Origin: Chthoniobacterales bacterium
Lineage (GTDB): Bacteria; Verrucomicrobiota; Verrucomicrobiia; Chthoniobacterales; UBA10450
Direction of reading: 5' to 3'
Length of the DNA stretch: 64,000 nucleotides
Assembly (NCBI GenBank): GCA_003244145.1
Contig: QHBM01000024.1
Coordinates: 22,483 to 86,482 of the forward strand
In this document: in pieces, positions 1 to 9,463 of the stretch
Layout: every line of letters starts with the position of its first letter
How positions within the stretch are numbered: the first letter of the stretch is position 1
Made by a program: the position numbers and the translations under genes
The notes under the pieces: model-generated
The model's input: only the letters and a program-made list of their open reading frames with translations
Database searches by the model: none
Told to the model about the DNA's origin: nothing

Positions 1-37
1 TATTCCGGCTGGCGCAGGTCGCGTAAAATTGTCTCCA

Positions 38-703
38 TCATAAAGCAGGTCCAGTTGGTTGCGGTTGGGATTTGAGGTCGGAGACCATCGGATAATTCTT
101 CCAGTCCGGCGCGCAGAAATGCCACCACTCGGTGCGCAAGCCATAGAAGCCGGCGTGCGCCATCGCCTTCTGCAGCAGTTTCAAATTCGCCCGGACCATC
201 GGGTCTTTCCCGGTGTAAACAATCAACGCGGCCGGGGTGAAGCTGTCGAACTCCGTTGGCATCGGGACCTCGCGGCCCTCCCGATCGACGAGCGTCGCGT
301 CAACCGCTGCGCCGCGTCCATGCATCGATCCGCGACCCTCGGTCGGGTCGGCCACGAAAGAACGATTGCGCGTTGCCTGCCAGAGTTGTTCCTGCGCCGA
401 TTGCGGCCGGTAGGCGTCCCAGATTTTCAGGCCATACCCTTTTGCCTTCAGATATTTCTGAGCCACGGCCAAACGCTCCGCCACGCTCGCCCGCACCAGC
501 GCCGGAGTTCCTGATGGATAAAGCGCCCGGTGCGTGACGTTGTCCGGACTCGCGTAGCGCAAATCAATCGCAATGCTCGGATCAACCTTCTGGATGTTTA
601 CGAAATCGCTCTCGTTCGTCGCCTCCGCGGCCGAGAGCAGGAGCGGAAAGAACAGAATCGCAATCGCTGCTCCGAATGCGCCGCGTTTGAAAAACCGAGT
701 CAT
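38..703 (-). CDS. VanX/DdpX-like D-alanyl-D-alanine dipeptidase, exported
   Basis: This 221-residue protein should hydrolyse D-Ala-D-Ala or related cell-wall dipeptides outside the cytoplasm. The family's zinc site is visible: SMHGRGAAVD gives His128 and Asp135, and EWWHF gives the catalytic Glu192 and ligand His195. An Arg sits in the DAYRP motif near residue 99. Residues 1-26 form a signal peptide (KRGAF followed by a hydrophobic stretch ending in SAAEA). The frame stays open far upstream, but the ATG at 703 directly before the signal peptide is chosen because the upstream part is out-of-frame shadow of the next gene. No vanA or vanH homologue is nearby, so a role in wall recycling is more likely than vancomycin resistance. 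Confidence 0.9.
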   Translation of the reverse strand: MTRFFKRGAFGAAIAILFFPLLLSAAEATNESDFVNIQKVDPSIAIDLRYASPDNVTHRALYPSGTPALVRASVAERLAVAQKYLKAKGYGLKIWDAYRPQSAQEQLWQATRNRSFVADPTEGRGSMHGRGAAVDATLVDREGREVPMPTEFDSFTPAALIVYTGKDPMVRANLKLLQKAMAHAGFYGLRTEWWHFCAPDWKNYPMVSDLKSQPQPTGPAL

Positions 704-714
704 GCTATCGACTT

Positions 715-2586
715 TTAGTTTCCTGCCACAATCGGAGTGGAGTTTGTCTTCGCGATCCGCTGCAAGAGAACGCGGGCGCTGTTCTCGGGAACATCGAAAC
801 GCATTTGAACGTTCGCTCCCTGGACTTCCACTTCGGGCGTCTGCGCGTAAAGGAGGAGGTCGGAGTCCTGCAAGCGGAGCCAACGTTGAGGCTCGTTCCG
901 GATCCGCGCCGCCAGCTCGCCAGCGGCTTGGGTTGATTTCGTCTGGAGAATCAGCCGCGCCTTCACCGGACTCTGAAGCGTGAGCGAGAGTCCGAGCAGT
1001 TCCGTTGCGCTCAAGAGCTCGCTGTTGAAAACAGGCTGGAAGATTCTGGAAAGATTTGGCGGATCGCGTGAGACGAGACGCAGCGCGTTGCCCTCCTTCA
1101 ACGATTGAAAGCGATCGAAGAGTGGCCCGGTGATTTTCAAATCGGGGTCGATGCCCAATCGCACTCGAGCCAGCGTGGCGACCTCCCGTTCGGCGCCGAT
1201 CGCCAGCGTCCTCGGACCGACGCGGGCCAGCGCAAAATCGGGGCGCATCCACATGGGCAACCCGCTGATGGTACGCCGCTCAAACGACTTGTCTTTCTCG
1301 ATTGAATTGATTACGCGGGAAACGTCCGTGTGCGCTTCGACCAGGACAAACTCGCGCGGCGTGCCAGCATCGATCGCGGCCATGGCGCGCGTAACCCGGA
1401 CGCCGTCGCGCGGAAGATTGAGGACCGGCGTGCGTTGCGCACCGCCGATGAGTCCCGTCCAGATATTTTGCCATTCAGCCGCCTGATCTTTGCGCCAGCG
1501 CTTCGGCAGATCTTCCTTCTCAAGTTGTTCGAGATTCACGGAAAGAATCGCCTCGGTTTCCTGAGGGAGCCATTCGCGCTTCTGTGGCGATTGGAAAACG
1601 AGAGGCACGATGATCGCGAGCAGAATGAGCACGGAGATGATGGCGAAATAAAATTTCCGGATCTCCTGCTTGTCGATCTGGCTCGAAAGCACCGCGAGCT
1701 CGGCGGTGTGTTGCGAATGGCGCTCGACTGCGGCGCGATGTTTTTGCACTTCGGCCAGGAGTTGCGGCGCATTCGGCGGGGCGATTCCTTGCGAAGCGAG
1801 GTGACGCCCAATATTGAGGTAAGCGGGATTCTTTTTTTCTTCGACCACCTGATGATGCCCGCGCGCATCCTTCAAAGCCTCTTGTTGGGTGCGGCTCTGC
1901 TCGTTCAAGACGCGGTCGCGCGCTTCAAATTCCTCACGGATCCGCGCGATGTTTTTGTCCATGGCCGCCAGGGCCGCGTCCTGTTCGTTTAATTTTTCCC
2001 GGGCCATGCGGCAGGCTTCCGCGCTTCCCATCCGGGCGCGGGTTACCTCCGCGCGTTCCTCGGGCAGGCGAACGCGCCGCCCGCTGATGCCCGCCATTTG
2101 CGCTTCGAGGTCGTCCGGCGGCGGAACTTGCGCCTGCAACTCCGCCAGCTTTTTCAACAGATCGCGGTCCGCAGCGTCGTTGTCCTGGAGGCGCCGCTCC
2201 ACGCTCGCCAATTCGCGATCGCAGATATCCGCCGCCGCCTTGGCTTCGTTGCGCCGCTGGAGGACCGGCTTTTTTTCTTCGTCGAGTTTGGCCAGCGCTT
2301 CGTTCTGTTCCTTCGTGTTCTGGTCGCGCTGTAACTCGATCTTGCGGATTCCTTCTTCGATTTGGGAAATGCGCAGCGCGACTTCCTTCTGTTCCTGCTC
2401 GAGTTTCTTGAGCGCGACGATTTCGTTCCGGACTTCCGGAAAATTCACCGCCTGCGAAACACCTTCGCGGCCGAGATTGATTTCGCTGCGTTGCAGGACC
2501 CGTTTTTCGTGCCGCAACGCCATCCGCGTCTTCTGCCGGCGAATCTTCAGCCCGATCTCGCGCAGGCCTGTTCGAATGAAACTCAC
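715..2586 (-). CDS. Coiled-coil protein with one transmembrane segment, function unknown
   Basis: A 623-residue protein starting at GTG, 11 bases upstream of the VanX-like gene. Residues about 50-290 are rich in Glu, Lys, Arg and Gln with heptad-like spacing, so an extended coiled coil is likely. A single hydrophobic helix lies at about 312-332 (IISVLILLAIIVPLVF). The remaining 290 residues form an apparently globular domain without a motif I recognise; hydrophobic repeats such as EFVLVEAHTD and GPRTLAIGAE suggest an alpha/beta fold. It probably spans the inner membrane once with the coiled coil on one side and the globular domain on the other. No function can be assigned. Confidence 0.75.
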   Translation of the reverse strand: MSFIRTGLREIGLKIRRQKTRMALRHEKRVLQRSEINLGREGVSQAVNFPEVRNEIVALKKLEQEQKEVALRISQIEEGIRKIELQRDQNTKEQNEALAKLDEEKKPVLQRRNEAKAAADICDRELASVERRLQDNDAADRDLLKKLAELQAQVPPPDDLEAQMAGISGRRVRLPEERAEVTRARMGSAEACRMAREKLNEQDAALAAMDKNIARIREEFEARDRVLNEQSRTQQEALKDARGHHQVVEEKKNPAYLNIGRHLASQGIAPPNAPQLLAEVQKHRAAVERHSQHTAELAVLSSQIDKQEIRKFYFAIISVLILLAIIVPLVFQSPQKREWLPQETEAILSVNLEQLEKEDLPKRWRKDQAAEWQNIWTGLIGGAQRTPVLNLPRDGVRVTRAMAAIDAGTPREFVLVEAHTDVSRVINSIEKDKSFERRTISGLPMWMRPDFALARVGPRTLAIGAEREVATLARVRLGIDPDLKITGPLFDRFQSLKEGNALRLVSRDPPNLSRIFQPVFNSELLSATELLGLSLTLQSPVKARLILQTKSTQAAGELAARIRNEPQRWLRLQDSDLLLYAQTPEVEVQGANVQMRFDVPENSARVLLQRIAKTNSTPIVAGN

Positions 2587-2636
2587 GAGGTAAGGCTACG
2601 CCGGTTGCGAAATGCACCAACGGAAATTCATATCGA

Positions 2637-4583
2637 CTATTCTTCCGCTTTGCTCAATTTCGCCAGCACACTCAGGTCTTCCAGCGTTGTGGTGTCGCCG
2701 GTGACGGTCTTTCCGCTCGCGACTTCCTTCAGCAATCGCCGCATGATTTTGCCGCTGCGCGTTTTCGGCAGCGCCTCCGCAAAACGAACTTCATCCGGTT
2801 TGGCGATCGCGCCGATATGAATGCCGACGTGTTCGCGCAGCACCCGCTTCAGCGCATCTGTCGGAGTCACGTTTCCCTTCAGGGTCACGAACGCGACCAC
2901 GCCCTGGCCCTTTAATTCATCCGGCCGGCCCACCACCGCGGCTTCCGCCACGTTCGGGTGACTGACAAGCGCGCTTTCGATCTCCGAGGTGCCGAGCCGG
3001 TGACCGGCCACATTCAAGACGTCGTCGATCCGGCCGACGATCCAGAAGTATCCATCCTTGTCTCGCCGCGCGCCGTCGCCGGTCAGGTAATTGCCTTTGA
3101 ACTCGCTCCAGTAGGTTTTTTTGTAGCGGTCCTTGTCGCCATAAATCGTTCGCAGCATCGACGGCCACGGTTTGCGGATGATCAATTTTCCGCCGACGTC
3201 GGGGCCGACTTCCTTGCCTTTTTCATCCACGATCGCGGCGTCGATGCCGAAAAAGGGAAGGGTAGCGCTGCCCGGTTTCGCGGGGATCGCGCCCGGCAAT
3301 GGCGTGATCATGATCGCGCCGGTTTCGGTTTGCCACCAGGTATCCACCACGGGGCAGCGACCGCCGCCGACCTTCTCTTTGTACCACATCCACGCTTCCG
3401 GATTGATCGGTTCGCCGACCGAGCCGAGCAGGCGGAGCGACGAAAGATCGTGCTTCTTCAACCATTGGTCGCCCCAGCGGATAAACGCGCGGATCGCCGT
3501 CGGCGCCGTGTAGAGAATGTTCACTCCGTATTCTTCAACGATTCGCCAAAAGCGGTCCGGCTCCGGCCAGTTCGGCGCGCCTTCATACATCAAAGTCGTC
3601 GCGCCATTCGCCAGCGGTCCGTAAACGACATAGCTGTGCCCCGTGACCCAGCCGACATCCGCGGTGCACCAATAGACGTCGTCATCGCGGACATCGAAGA
3701 CGTATTTCATCGTGGAATAAATCCCGACGAGATAGCCGCCGGTCGTATGCAGAATTCCTTTTGGTTTTCCGGTCGAGCCGCTGGTGTAAAGAATGTAAAG
3801 CGGATGTTCGCTCTCGAGCGGCGCAGGCGGACAATGCGCGTCCACATATTCCAGCTCGCGGTGCCACCAAACGTCGCGGCCTTCCTCGACATGGATGTCG
3901 TTGCCCGCGCGCCGGAAAATGATGACCCGCTTGATCGACGTCCCGCCGCGCAACGCGTCATCGACGTTTTTCTTCAGCGGCACAATCGCGCCGCGCCGAT
4001 ATCCGCCATCGGCCGTGATGACGGCGACCGCTCCGCAGTCCGCGATGCGATCGCGAATGCTGTCGGCGCTGAACCCGCCGAACACGACCGAGTGGACCGC
4101 GCCGATCCGCGCGCAGGCCAGCATGGCGATCGCGGCTTCGGGAATCGTCGGCATGTAAATGATGACGCGATCGCCTTTGCGAATTTTGTTTCGCTTCAGC
4201 ACGTTCGCGAAACGGCAGACGTCGCGATGCAGTTGCTGATAAGTCAGCGCGCGTTTGTCGCCCGGCTCGCCCTCCCAGAGGATCGCGGCTTTGTTCCGGT
4301 TCGGTCCGCTTAGATGGCGATCGAGGCAGTTCTCCGAGACGTTCAGCTTGCCGCCCTCGAACCATTTCGCGAACGGCGCTTTCCAGCTCAACACTTTTTT
4401 CCACCGCCGCTGCCAGACCAGTTCGCGGGCCTCGCGCGCCCAAAATTTTTCGGGCTGCCTGATCGATTCGCGATAGAGCCGCTGGTAATGCTGGAGGCTG
4501 CCGATGCGGGCCTGTTTCGCGAAATCCTTCGCCGGTTTGAAAACGCGCTTCTCGATCAGGTGCGACTCGATGTTGTCGGTCAT
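2637..4583 (-). CDS. acs: Acetyl-CoA synthetase (AMP-forming)
   Basis: Activates acetate to acetyl-CoA through an acetyl-AMP intermediate in the cytoplasm. At 648 residues it has the usual family length. The ATP/AMP signature [11 protein letters not shown] is at 266-276, the adenylate-binding motif DTWWQTETG at 414-422, and the C-terminal domain ends with [11 protein letters not shown], whose Lys612 is the residue that protein acetyltransferases modify in characterised Acs enzymes. The ATG at 4583 gives the normal N-terminus. It lies 50 bases upstream of the coiled-coil membrane gene on the same strand and is divergent from the dodecin gene. All core motifs are intact. Confidence 0.97.
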   Translation of the reverse strand: MTDNIESHLIEKRVFKPAKDFAKQARIGSLQHYQRLYRESIRQPEKFWAREARELVWQRRWKKVLSWKAPFAKWFEGGKLNVSENCLDRHLSGPNRNKAAILWEGEPGDKRALTYQQLHRDVCRFANVLKRNKIRKGDRVIIYMPTIPEAAIAMLACARIGAVHSVVFGGFSADSIRDRIADCGAVAVITADGGYRRGAIVPLKKNVDDALRGGTSIKRVIIFRRAGNDIHVEEGRDVWWHRELEYVDAHCPPAPLESEHPLYILYTSGSTGKPKGILHTTGGYLVGIYSTMKYVFDVRDDDVYWCTADVGWVTGHSYVVYGPLANGATTLMYEGAPNWPEPDRFWRIVEEYGVNILYTAPTAIRAFIRWGDQWLKKHDLSSLRLLGSVGEPINPEAWMWYKEKVGGGRCPVVDTWWQTETGAIMITPLPGAIPAKPGSATLPFFGIDAAIVDEKGKEVGPDVGGKLIIRKPWPSMLRTIYGDKDRYKKTYWSEFKGNYLTGDGARRDKDGYFWIVGRIDDVLNVAGHRLGTSEIESALVSHPNVAEAAVVGRPDELKGQGVVAFVTLKGNVTPTDALKRVLREHVGIHIGAIAKPDEVRFAEALPKTRSGKIMRRLLKEVASGKTVTGDTTTLEDLSVLAKLSKAEE

Positions 4584-4691
4584 TTCGTTAAGAGGCTAGC
4601 AATCGCGGCGCTGCGCTCCAATGGAAACTTGAGGCGCGGTTAACGCTTGTTTTGAATTGTCTTCGCGCGCGCCGCATCGAACAATGCCTCT

Positions 4692-4898
4692 ATGAGCGAT
4701 CACGTTTACAAAAAAATCGAGCTGGTCGGTTCCTCACCTACCAGCATCGAAGAAGCGGTGGTGAATGCCCTGGCCCGCGCCCAAAAGACCATTCGCAACA
4801 TGCGCTGGTTCGAGGTCATGGAAACGCGCGGCCAGATTGACGACGGCAAAATCAATCACTGGCAGGTGACCATTAAAGTCGGGTTCACCCTCGACTAG
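4692..4898 (+). CDS. Dodecin, flavin-binding dodecamer subunit
   Basis: A 68-residue protein matching dodecins over its full length. These small proteins assemble into hollow dodecamers that bind and store flavins such as riboflavin or FMN. Recognisable features are the opening [12 protein letters not shown], the [17 protein letters not shown] helix and strand, and the closing strand WQVTIKVGF. The Trp in RWFEV is the residue that stacks on the flavin in known dodecins. It is a single gene, divergent from acs and convergent with the DUF883-like gene. Confidence 0.93.
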   Translation: MSDHVYKKIELVGSSPTSIEEAVVNALARAQKTIRNMRWFEVMETRGQIDDGKINHWQVTIKVGFTLD

Positions 4899-4921
4899 TA
4901 ACGGAGCAGGCTGGTTCCCGC

Positions 4922-5206
4922 CTAGCTCTCGTCGCCCTGGGCGGCCTGATAGAGCTTGGTCGCGCCGTAAGCCAGGATCGCGGGTTTAAAAGCGATCAGG
5001 ACAAGCCTCGCAACTCCGCCCAGGATTCTCCCGATCGGAAGCCGATTCAAAATGAATCCGGCCAGAACGGCGTAGGCAATGGAGCGCGCCGGATTTTCGC
5101 GCACGTATTCTTCCGTCTGCTCGAGGACCTGCTCCAATTGATCTTTGGTGTAACGCAGTCCGCGTTCAGCGACATCTCCCGAGGTTCCTGAAAACTGTTC
5201 TTCCAT
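4922..5206 (-). CDS. ElaB/YqjD-like (DUF883-type) membrane-anchored small protein
   Basis: A 94-residue protein with a charged helical N-terminal half and a hydrophobic C-terminal half. The order 'helix rich in Gln/Glu, then VRENPARSIAYAVLAGF, then a hydrophobic tail' is that of the ElaB/YqjD family, whose members in enterobacteria anchor in the inner membrane and can bind ribosomes in stationary phase. The tail here is longer than usual, with two hydrophobic stretches at about 44-55 and 61-83. Family membership is likely but function is inferred. Convergent with dodecin, 23 bases between the ends. Confidence 0.65.
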   Translation of the reverse strand: MEEQFSGTSGDVAERGLRYTKDQLEQVLEQTEEYVRENPARSIAYAVLAGFILNRLPIGRILGGVARLVLIAFKPAILAYGATKLYQAAQGDES

Positions 5207-5283
5207 GGTACTTACACTTCGAATTCCGATGACGGTTTGCGTGTTTCAAACATTCACAAATGAATTGAAACTGACTTCGTCGG

Positions 5284-6198
5284 CTAACGCAAGGTCATCC
5301 AGAGCGTGGACGCTCCGACGCGGGGTGGAAAGTCGGGCAGAGGCGGTTCGCGATGGAAGGTCCCCGCTCGTCGCGTGGCCTTAAGGCAGTATCGTCCCAT
5401 CACTTCCAGTGCGCGTTCCTGGAGCGTCGAGCAATTGGTCGAGAGCAGAATCTTCGCGTTCCGCTCGGCGACTTCCAGCGCGGCCAGAAGCAACGTCTCG
5501 AAATCCTGCTCGACCTGAAATGCCTTGCCCCGATGCGAGCGCGAGAACGTCGGCGGATCGAGAATGATCACCTCGAACTTTTCTCCTTTTCGCGCCAGCC
5601 GTGGCAGCACGTCAAGGACGTCATCGGCGAGGAAGCGATGGTCGTTGGTCGCCAGCGAATTCAGCGCGAAATTCTCCTTGCCGCGCGCGAGCGATTTCTT
5701 CGAAAGATCAATGCTGACGGTTGTGGCTCCCACCGTTGCCGCCGCGACCGAAAACGAACAGGTGTAGGAGAAACAATTGAGCAAACTGCGCGGCGCCAGG
5801 TCGCGGACGAAGCGGCGGTTTTCTCGTTGATCCATGAAGAGCCCGACGGAATATCCGGCGCCGAAATCGATCGCGTATCGCAACGTTCGTTCCAGCGCGG
5901 TGCTTTGCAGGTTCGTGCCGGGATCGCCCAGAATCAGGCGCGGCGCTTCGCGGTCGGCGTTGTGTTTCGGCAGAAACCGCGCGAAAACCCGCCGGAATTT
6001 AAAATCGATATTGAGAGCCCAGAGGCAAAGCTCGGTCTTGAGCTGTTCCAGCGCGGCCTCCGTCTTGTAGGAGATCAGTACGTCCACGCCGAAGCGCTCG
6101 GCCCAGCCCTCGGGCGCGGTGCAAAGACGGAGGGCGTCGGTCTGCTCCGCCACAAATTGCCGGTGAAGCTCCGGCTCAATCCATTCGGAAATTTTCAC
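5284..6198 (-). CDS. Class I SAM-dependent methyltransferase, RlmI/RlmK-like
   Basis: A 304-residue methyltransferase resembling the catalytic half of 23S rRNA (cytosine-5) methyltransferase RlmI and of RlmK. The diagnostic order is present: GLFMDQRENRR, then the SAM-binding LNCFSYTCSFSVAAA, then ILDPPTFSRS, which corresponds to the N/D-PP-[FY] catalytic motif. It lacks the N-terminal PUA domain of RlmI, so the exact target base cannot be assigned. It is divergent from thrB with 115 bases between the starts. Confidence 0.82.
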   Translation of the reverse strand: MKISEWIEPELHRQFVAEQTDALRLCTAPEGWAERFGVDVLISYKTEAALEQLKTELCLWALNIDFKFRRVFARFLPKHNADREAPRLILGDPGTNLQSTALERTLRYAIDFGAGYSVGLFMDQRENRRFVRDLAPRSLLNCFSYTCSFSVAAATVGATTVSIDLSKKSLARGKENFALNSLATNDHRFLADDVLDVLPRLARKGEKFEVIILDPPTFSRSHRGKAFQVEQDFETLLLAALEVAERNAKILLSTNCSTLQERALEVMGRYCLKATRRAGTFHREPPLPDFPPRVGASTLWMTLR

Positions 6199-6313
6199 GG
6201 TTACGAGAGAGGGTCAGGTCAGCTCATACGTGAATCGATTGTCAGCTCGCTTTTGCGTCCGTTAGGCCAGAGGAATTGCGGCGGCAGCCAAGCGCCACTA
6301 AAGGAAATGGAGC

Positions 6314-7204
6314 ATGCAACAAGTCACCGTCCGCGTTCCGGCCAGCACGTCTAATCTCGGACCCGGCTTCGACTGTCTCGGCGTGGCCCTGCGGCTTTAC
6401 GATCAGGTGACCATTTCACGCGGCCGGGAGCGGCCGGCCGGGACGATGGTGCGCTCCGCCGCGAGGGCCTTCTTCGAACGGTCCGGGCGCAGGGTTTTCC
6501 CGTTTGCCTGCTCGATCAGCGGCGAGATTCCGGAATCTCGCGGGCTCGGCAGCAGCGCGGCTGTTCGCCTCGGCGTCATCCATGGCCTGAACGAACTGGC
6601 CGAGCGTCCACTCCAACGCCAGGAAATTTTTGAAATCTGCGCGCGCCTGGAACATCACCCGGACAATGCCGCGCCCGCGGCCTACGGCGGTTTCAACGTG
6701 GTCCGGGGCGGGCATCGGCAAATGTTCACGGTCTCCGCGCAATTGCATTTCGTCCTTTTCATTCCGAATTTCGAGATCGCCACCGCTGACGCGCGCCGGC
6801 TCCTGCCTGCGAGAGTGGACCATCTCCGCGCCGTGGAAAATTGCCGGAACGCGTGCGCGATCACCGCCGCGTTTGCTTCCCGCGAATACGAAAAACTGCG
6901 CGGCGCTTTTGCCGATCACCTGCACCAGCCTTTTCGCAAGAAACTCATTCCCTTCCTGGACAAGGTGATCGCCGCCGCGGAATCAGCCGGCGCTCTCGGC
7001 GCTTTCCTGAGCGGATCTGGTTCTACCATTTGCGCCATCACGCTTCGTGCGGCCGAAAAAGTTTCCCAGGCCATGCTCGCCGCCGCGAGGTCTGAAGGCG
7101 CGCGCACGATCATCACCTCCGCCGATAATCGCGGCGCGCGAATTATCACCTCTCCGCAATCCGCAATCCGAAATCCGAAATCGCCCAATGGGTCAGCGGA
7201 CTGA
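6314..7204 (+). CDS. thrB: Homoserine kinase (GHMP family)
   Basis: Phosphorylates L-homoserine in threonine biosynthesis. At 296 residues it has normal length. The N-terminal VRVPASTSNLGPGFDCLG is the hallmark of ThrB, and the GHMP ATP-binding loop IPESRGLGSSAA follows at about 73-84. The C-terminal GAFLSGSGSTICAI is the third GHMP motif. The last 15 or so residues are low in conservation and its coding sequence overlaps lpxK by 17 bases in a different frame, suggesting translational coupling. No thrC or hom gene is adjacent. Confidence 0.93.
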   Translation: MQQVTVRVPASTSNLGPGFDCLGVALRLYDQVTISRGRERPAGTMVRSAARAFFERSGRRVFPFACSISGEIPESRGLGSSAAVRLGVIHGLNELAERPLQRQEIFEICARLEHHPDNAAPAAYGGFNVVRGGHRQMFTVSAQLHFVLFIPNFEIATADARRLLPARVDHLRAVENCRNACAITAAFASREYEKLRGAFADHLHQPFRKKLIPFLDKVIAAAESAGALGAFLSGSGSTICAITLRAAEKVSQAMLAAARSEGARTIITSADNRGARIITSPQSAIRNPKSPNGSAD

Positions 7205-8378
7205 AAATCTCGAGCAGTTTGCCATCGACGTCATTTTGGAGCGGCGTCACGGCCCGCGAGCTGCGATTCTCCGGACGTTGCTTTACGCGCTCTCGTTCAT
7301 CTACGAGCGCCTGGTGCAGTTGCGGCTTTTTCTCTACCGACGCCGTATCTTTCGCGAGCGGGCGCTAGGTTGTCTCGTCATCAGTATCGGAAATCTGACG
7401 GTGGGCGGGACGGGCAAAACGCCGATCGTCGAAAAATTTGCGCGCGCGATGCGGGCGGGCGGGCGGCGCGTGGCGATTCTCAGTCGCGGTTACAAAAGTG
7501 TGCCGCGGCGCGCTCCGAGGAAATGGTGGGAAATTTTTGGCCGCAAAGATCCGCTGCCGCCGCGCATCGTCTCCGACGGCAAGACGCTTCTGCTCGACTC
7601 GCTCACCGCCGGCGATGAGCCCTACATGCTGGCGAATAATCTGAAGGACGTCATCGTACTCGTGGACAAAGACCGGGTGAAAAGCGGCCTGTTCGCGATT
7701 AAGGAACTCAAGGCCGACACCCTTTTGCTCGACGACGGTTTGCAATATCTCCACCTGAAGCATCGGCTCGACATTGTCCTGATCGATCGGCAGGCGCCGT
7801 TTGGAAACGAGTATCTCTTGCCGCGCGGAACGCTCCGCGAGCCGCCGCGGAATTTGCGCCGGGCGAGTTACATCTTCATCACCAAGAGCACCGGCGCGCC
7901 TAACGACGAACTGATCAAGCGCATCCGGCGCTACAACCGCACGGCCGAGATCATTGAGTGCGCCCATCAACCGCTCCATTTGCAGGACGTGCTCACGGGG
8001 GAACAGGTGCCGCTGGAACGGCTGCGCGATACCTATATCGGCTCGATCTGCGGGATCGCGGCGCCGGAAAGTTTCGAGGACGGCTTGCGCAAACTCGGGG
8101 CGCGCCTCGAGCTTTCGAAGCGCTACACCGACCACCACCGTTATACGGAGGCGGAATTGCAGAGCTTCATCAACCGCTGCGTGCGCCGCGATCTCGAGAT
8201 GATCGTGACCACTGAAAAAGACGCGGTCCGTTTTCCGCGTCTGACGAAAGTGGACGTGCCGATTTATTTTCTGCGAGTCGAAATCGAAATCCTGAGCGGG
8301 CACGAAAGCTGGGAGCATTGCGTTGCGCGCATTTGCAAGCCGCAAGCTTTGCTTTCGCCCGAACGCTTCTTCGCCTGA
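7188..8378 (+). CDS. lpxK: Tetraacyldisaccharide 4'-kinase, lipid A biosynthesis
   Basis: Phosphorylates the 4' position of the tetraacyl-disaccharide precursor of lipid A at the inner membrane. The protein is 396 residues from the ATG at 7188. An N-terminal amphipathic/hydrophobic helix ([18 protein letters not shown]) is followed by the Walker A motif GGTGKT at 73-78 and the LSRGY motif typical of LpxK. DDGLQ follows at about 180. The longer open frame upstream is in thrB and is rejected because this ATG gives the family N-terminus. Together with the acyltransferase at 49.0 kb it marks a Gram-negative envelope. A copy of the 9-base word GCCTAACGA lies inside it at 7898. Confidence 0.95.
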   Translation: MGQRTENLEQFAIDVILERRHGPRAAILRTLLYALSFIYERLVQLRLFLYRRRIFRERALGCLVISIGNLTVGGTGKTPIVEKFARAMRAGGRRVAILSRGYKSVPRRAPRKWWEIFGRKDPLPPRIVSDGKTLLLDSLTAGDEPYMLANNLKDVIVLVDKDRVKSGLFAIKELKADTLLLDDGLQYLHLKHRLDIVLIDRQAPFGNEYLLPRGTLREPPRNLRRASYIFITKSTGAPNDELIKRIRRYNRTAEIIECAHQPLHLQDVLTGEQVPLERLRDTYIGSICGIAAPESFEDGLRKLGARLELSKRYTDHHRYTEAELQSFINRCVRRDLEMIVTTEKDAVRFPRLTKVDVPIYFLRVEIEILSGHESWEHCVARICKPQALLSPERFFA

Positions 8379-8384
8379 GTTGGC

Positions 8385-8466
8385 GCTGTAGCAACGGCGC
8401 TCTGTCGCCGTTAACAGGCGGTTCATCCGTTCGCGTGTCGTAGGCCGACAGAGCGTCGTCGCTAAA
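8385..8466. repeat. Dispersed GCTGTAGC-type inverted repeat
   Basis: An imperfect palindrome starting GCTGTAGCAACGGCGCTCTG and ending with GACAGAGCGTCGTCGCTA. The two arms pair around a central region of about 28 bases. It lies between lpxK and the LigD polymerase gene, only 6 bases after the lpxK stop. Related copies occur at 29885, 36012, 48899, 54882 and 59868. Confidence 0.85.
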
Positions 8467-8521
8467 AGTCTTCAAAAAATGAGACGCGCACAGCTGACGC
8501 GACTCGATAGATTGAAGACGC

Positions 8522-9439
8522 ATGAGCGACAAAGCTGAGTTAATCGTCGAAGGGAAGAAGCTGGCCGTTTCGAATCTAAACAAGGTGCTCTATCCGAAAG
8601 CCGGATTCACTAAGGGGCAGGTGATCGATTACTACATCCGCATCGCGCCTGTTTTGCTTGAGCACCTGAAAGACCGGCCGCTGACGATGAAGCGTTATCC
8701 GAACGGCGTGGACCAGCCGTTCTTCTACGAAAAGAATTGTCCTGCTCATCGGCCGAGCTGGGTGAAAACGGCGAAAGTCTGGAGCGAAGGCAACCAGCGC
8801 CACATGCATTATTGCCTCGCGCAGGATCTGCCCACGCTGGTCTGGGCGGCGAATCTGGCCGACATCGAATTGCACACCTCGCTCGCGCGCAAGAAAGATG
8901 TGGCGCGGCCCACCATGATGGTGTTCGACCTCGACCCGGGCGCGCCGGCCGACATCATCCAATGCTGCCAGGTCGGACTTTGGCTGCGCGATTTGCTCGC
9001 CGGGATGAAACTGAAAAGCTGGGCGAAGACTTCTGGATCGAAAGGTCTGCAAATTTACGTGCCGCTCAATACCGCCGTGACCTTCGATCAGACGAAAGAT
9101 CTATCGCGCGCTCTGGCCGAACATCTCTCGCGCGCGCATCCGAAGCTGGTGGTCTCGAAAATGGCGAAAGCGTTGCGGACAGGAAAGGTGTTTGTCGATT
9201 GGAGCCAGAACGATGAGCACAAGACGACGGTGAATGTTTATTCCCTGCGCGCGAAAGAGCAGCCGACGGTTTCCACGCCGGTCACCTGGCCGGAAGTCGA
9301 ATCGACGCTGAAAAAGAAAAACGCGAAGCTCCTCGTCTTTCCATCCGATCGGGTCCTGCAACGCGTCGAGAAAATGGGCGACCTCTTCGCGCCGGTCGAA
9401 ATCCTCAAACAAAAAATGCCGAAGAAGTGGGACCTGTAG
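8522..9439 (+). CDS. LigD-type polymerase/primase domain protein (non-homologous end joining)
   Basis: A 305-residue stand-alone polymerase domain of the kind fused to ATP-dependent ligase in LigD. It extends DNA ends with nucleotides or ribonucleotides during non-homologous end joining. The metal-binding VFDLDPG gives Asp136 and Asp138, SGSKGLQ lies at 171-177 and VFVDWSQN at about 224-231. A Gln occupies the place where many LigD polymerase domains have His in the SG-[SG]-[KR]-G-[LI]-H motif; Gln variants exist as far as I recall, so activity is not excluded. No ligase or nuclease domain is attached. The Ku gene lies 43 kb away at 52162. Confidence 0.88.
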   Translation: MSDKAELIVEGKKLAVSNLNKVLYPKAGFTKGQVIDYYIRIAPVLLEHLKDRPLTMKRYPNGVDQPFFYEKNCPAHRPSWVKTAKVWSEGNQRHMHYCLAQDLPTLVWAANLADIELHTSLARKKDVARPTMMVFDLDPGAPADIIQCCQVGLWLRDLLAGMKLKSWAKTSGSKGLQIYVPLNTAVTFDQTKDLSRALAEHLSRAHPKLVVSKMAKALRTGKVFVDWSQNDEHKTTVNVYSLRAKEQPTVSTPVTWPEVESTLKKKNAKLLVFPSDRVLQRVEKMGDLFAPVEILKQKMPKKWDL

Positions 9440-9463
9440 CCGCGATCGCGTTATAAGCCCGGC

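Noticed and set aside
704..1252. N-terminal extension of the VanX-like reading frame
   Set aside because: The extension is Arg/Ser/Ala-rich shadow of the coiled-coil gene on the same strand in another frame; the ATG at 703 sits right before a signal peptide.
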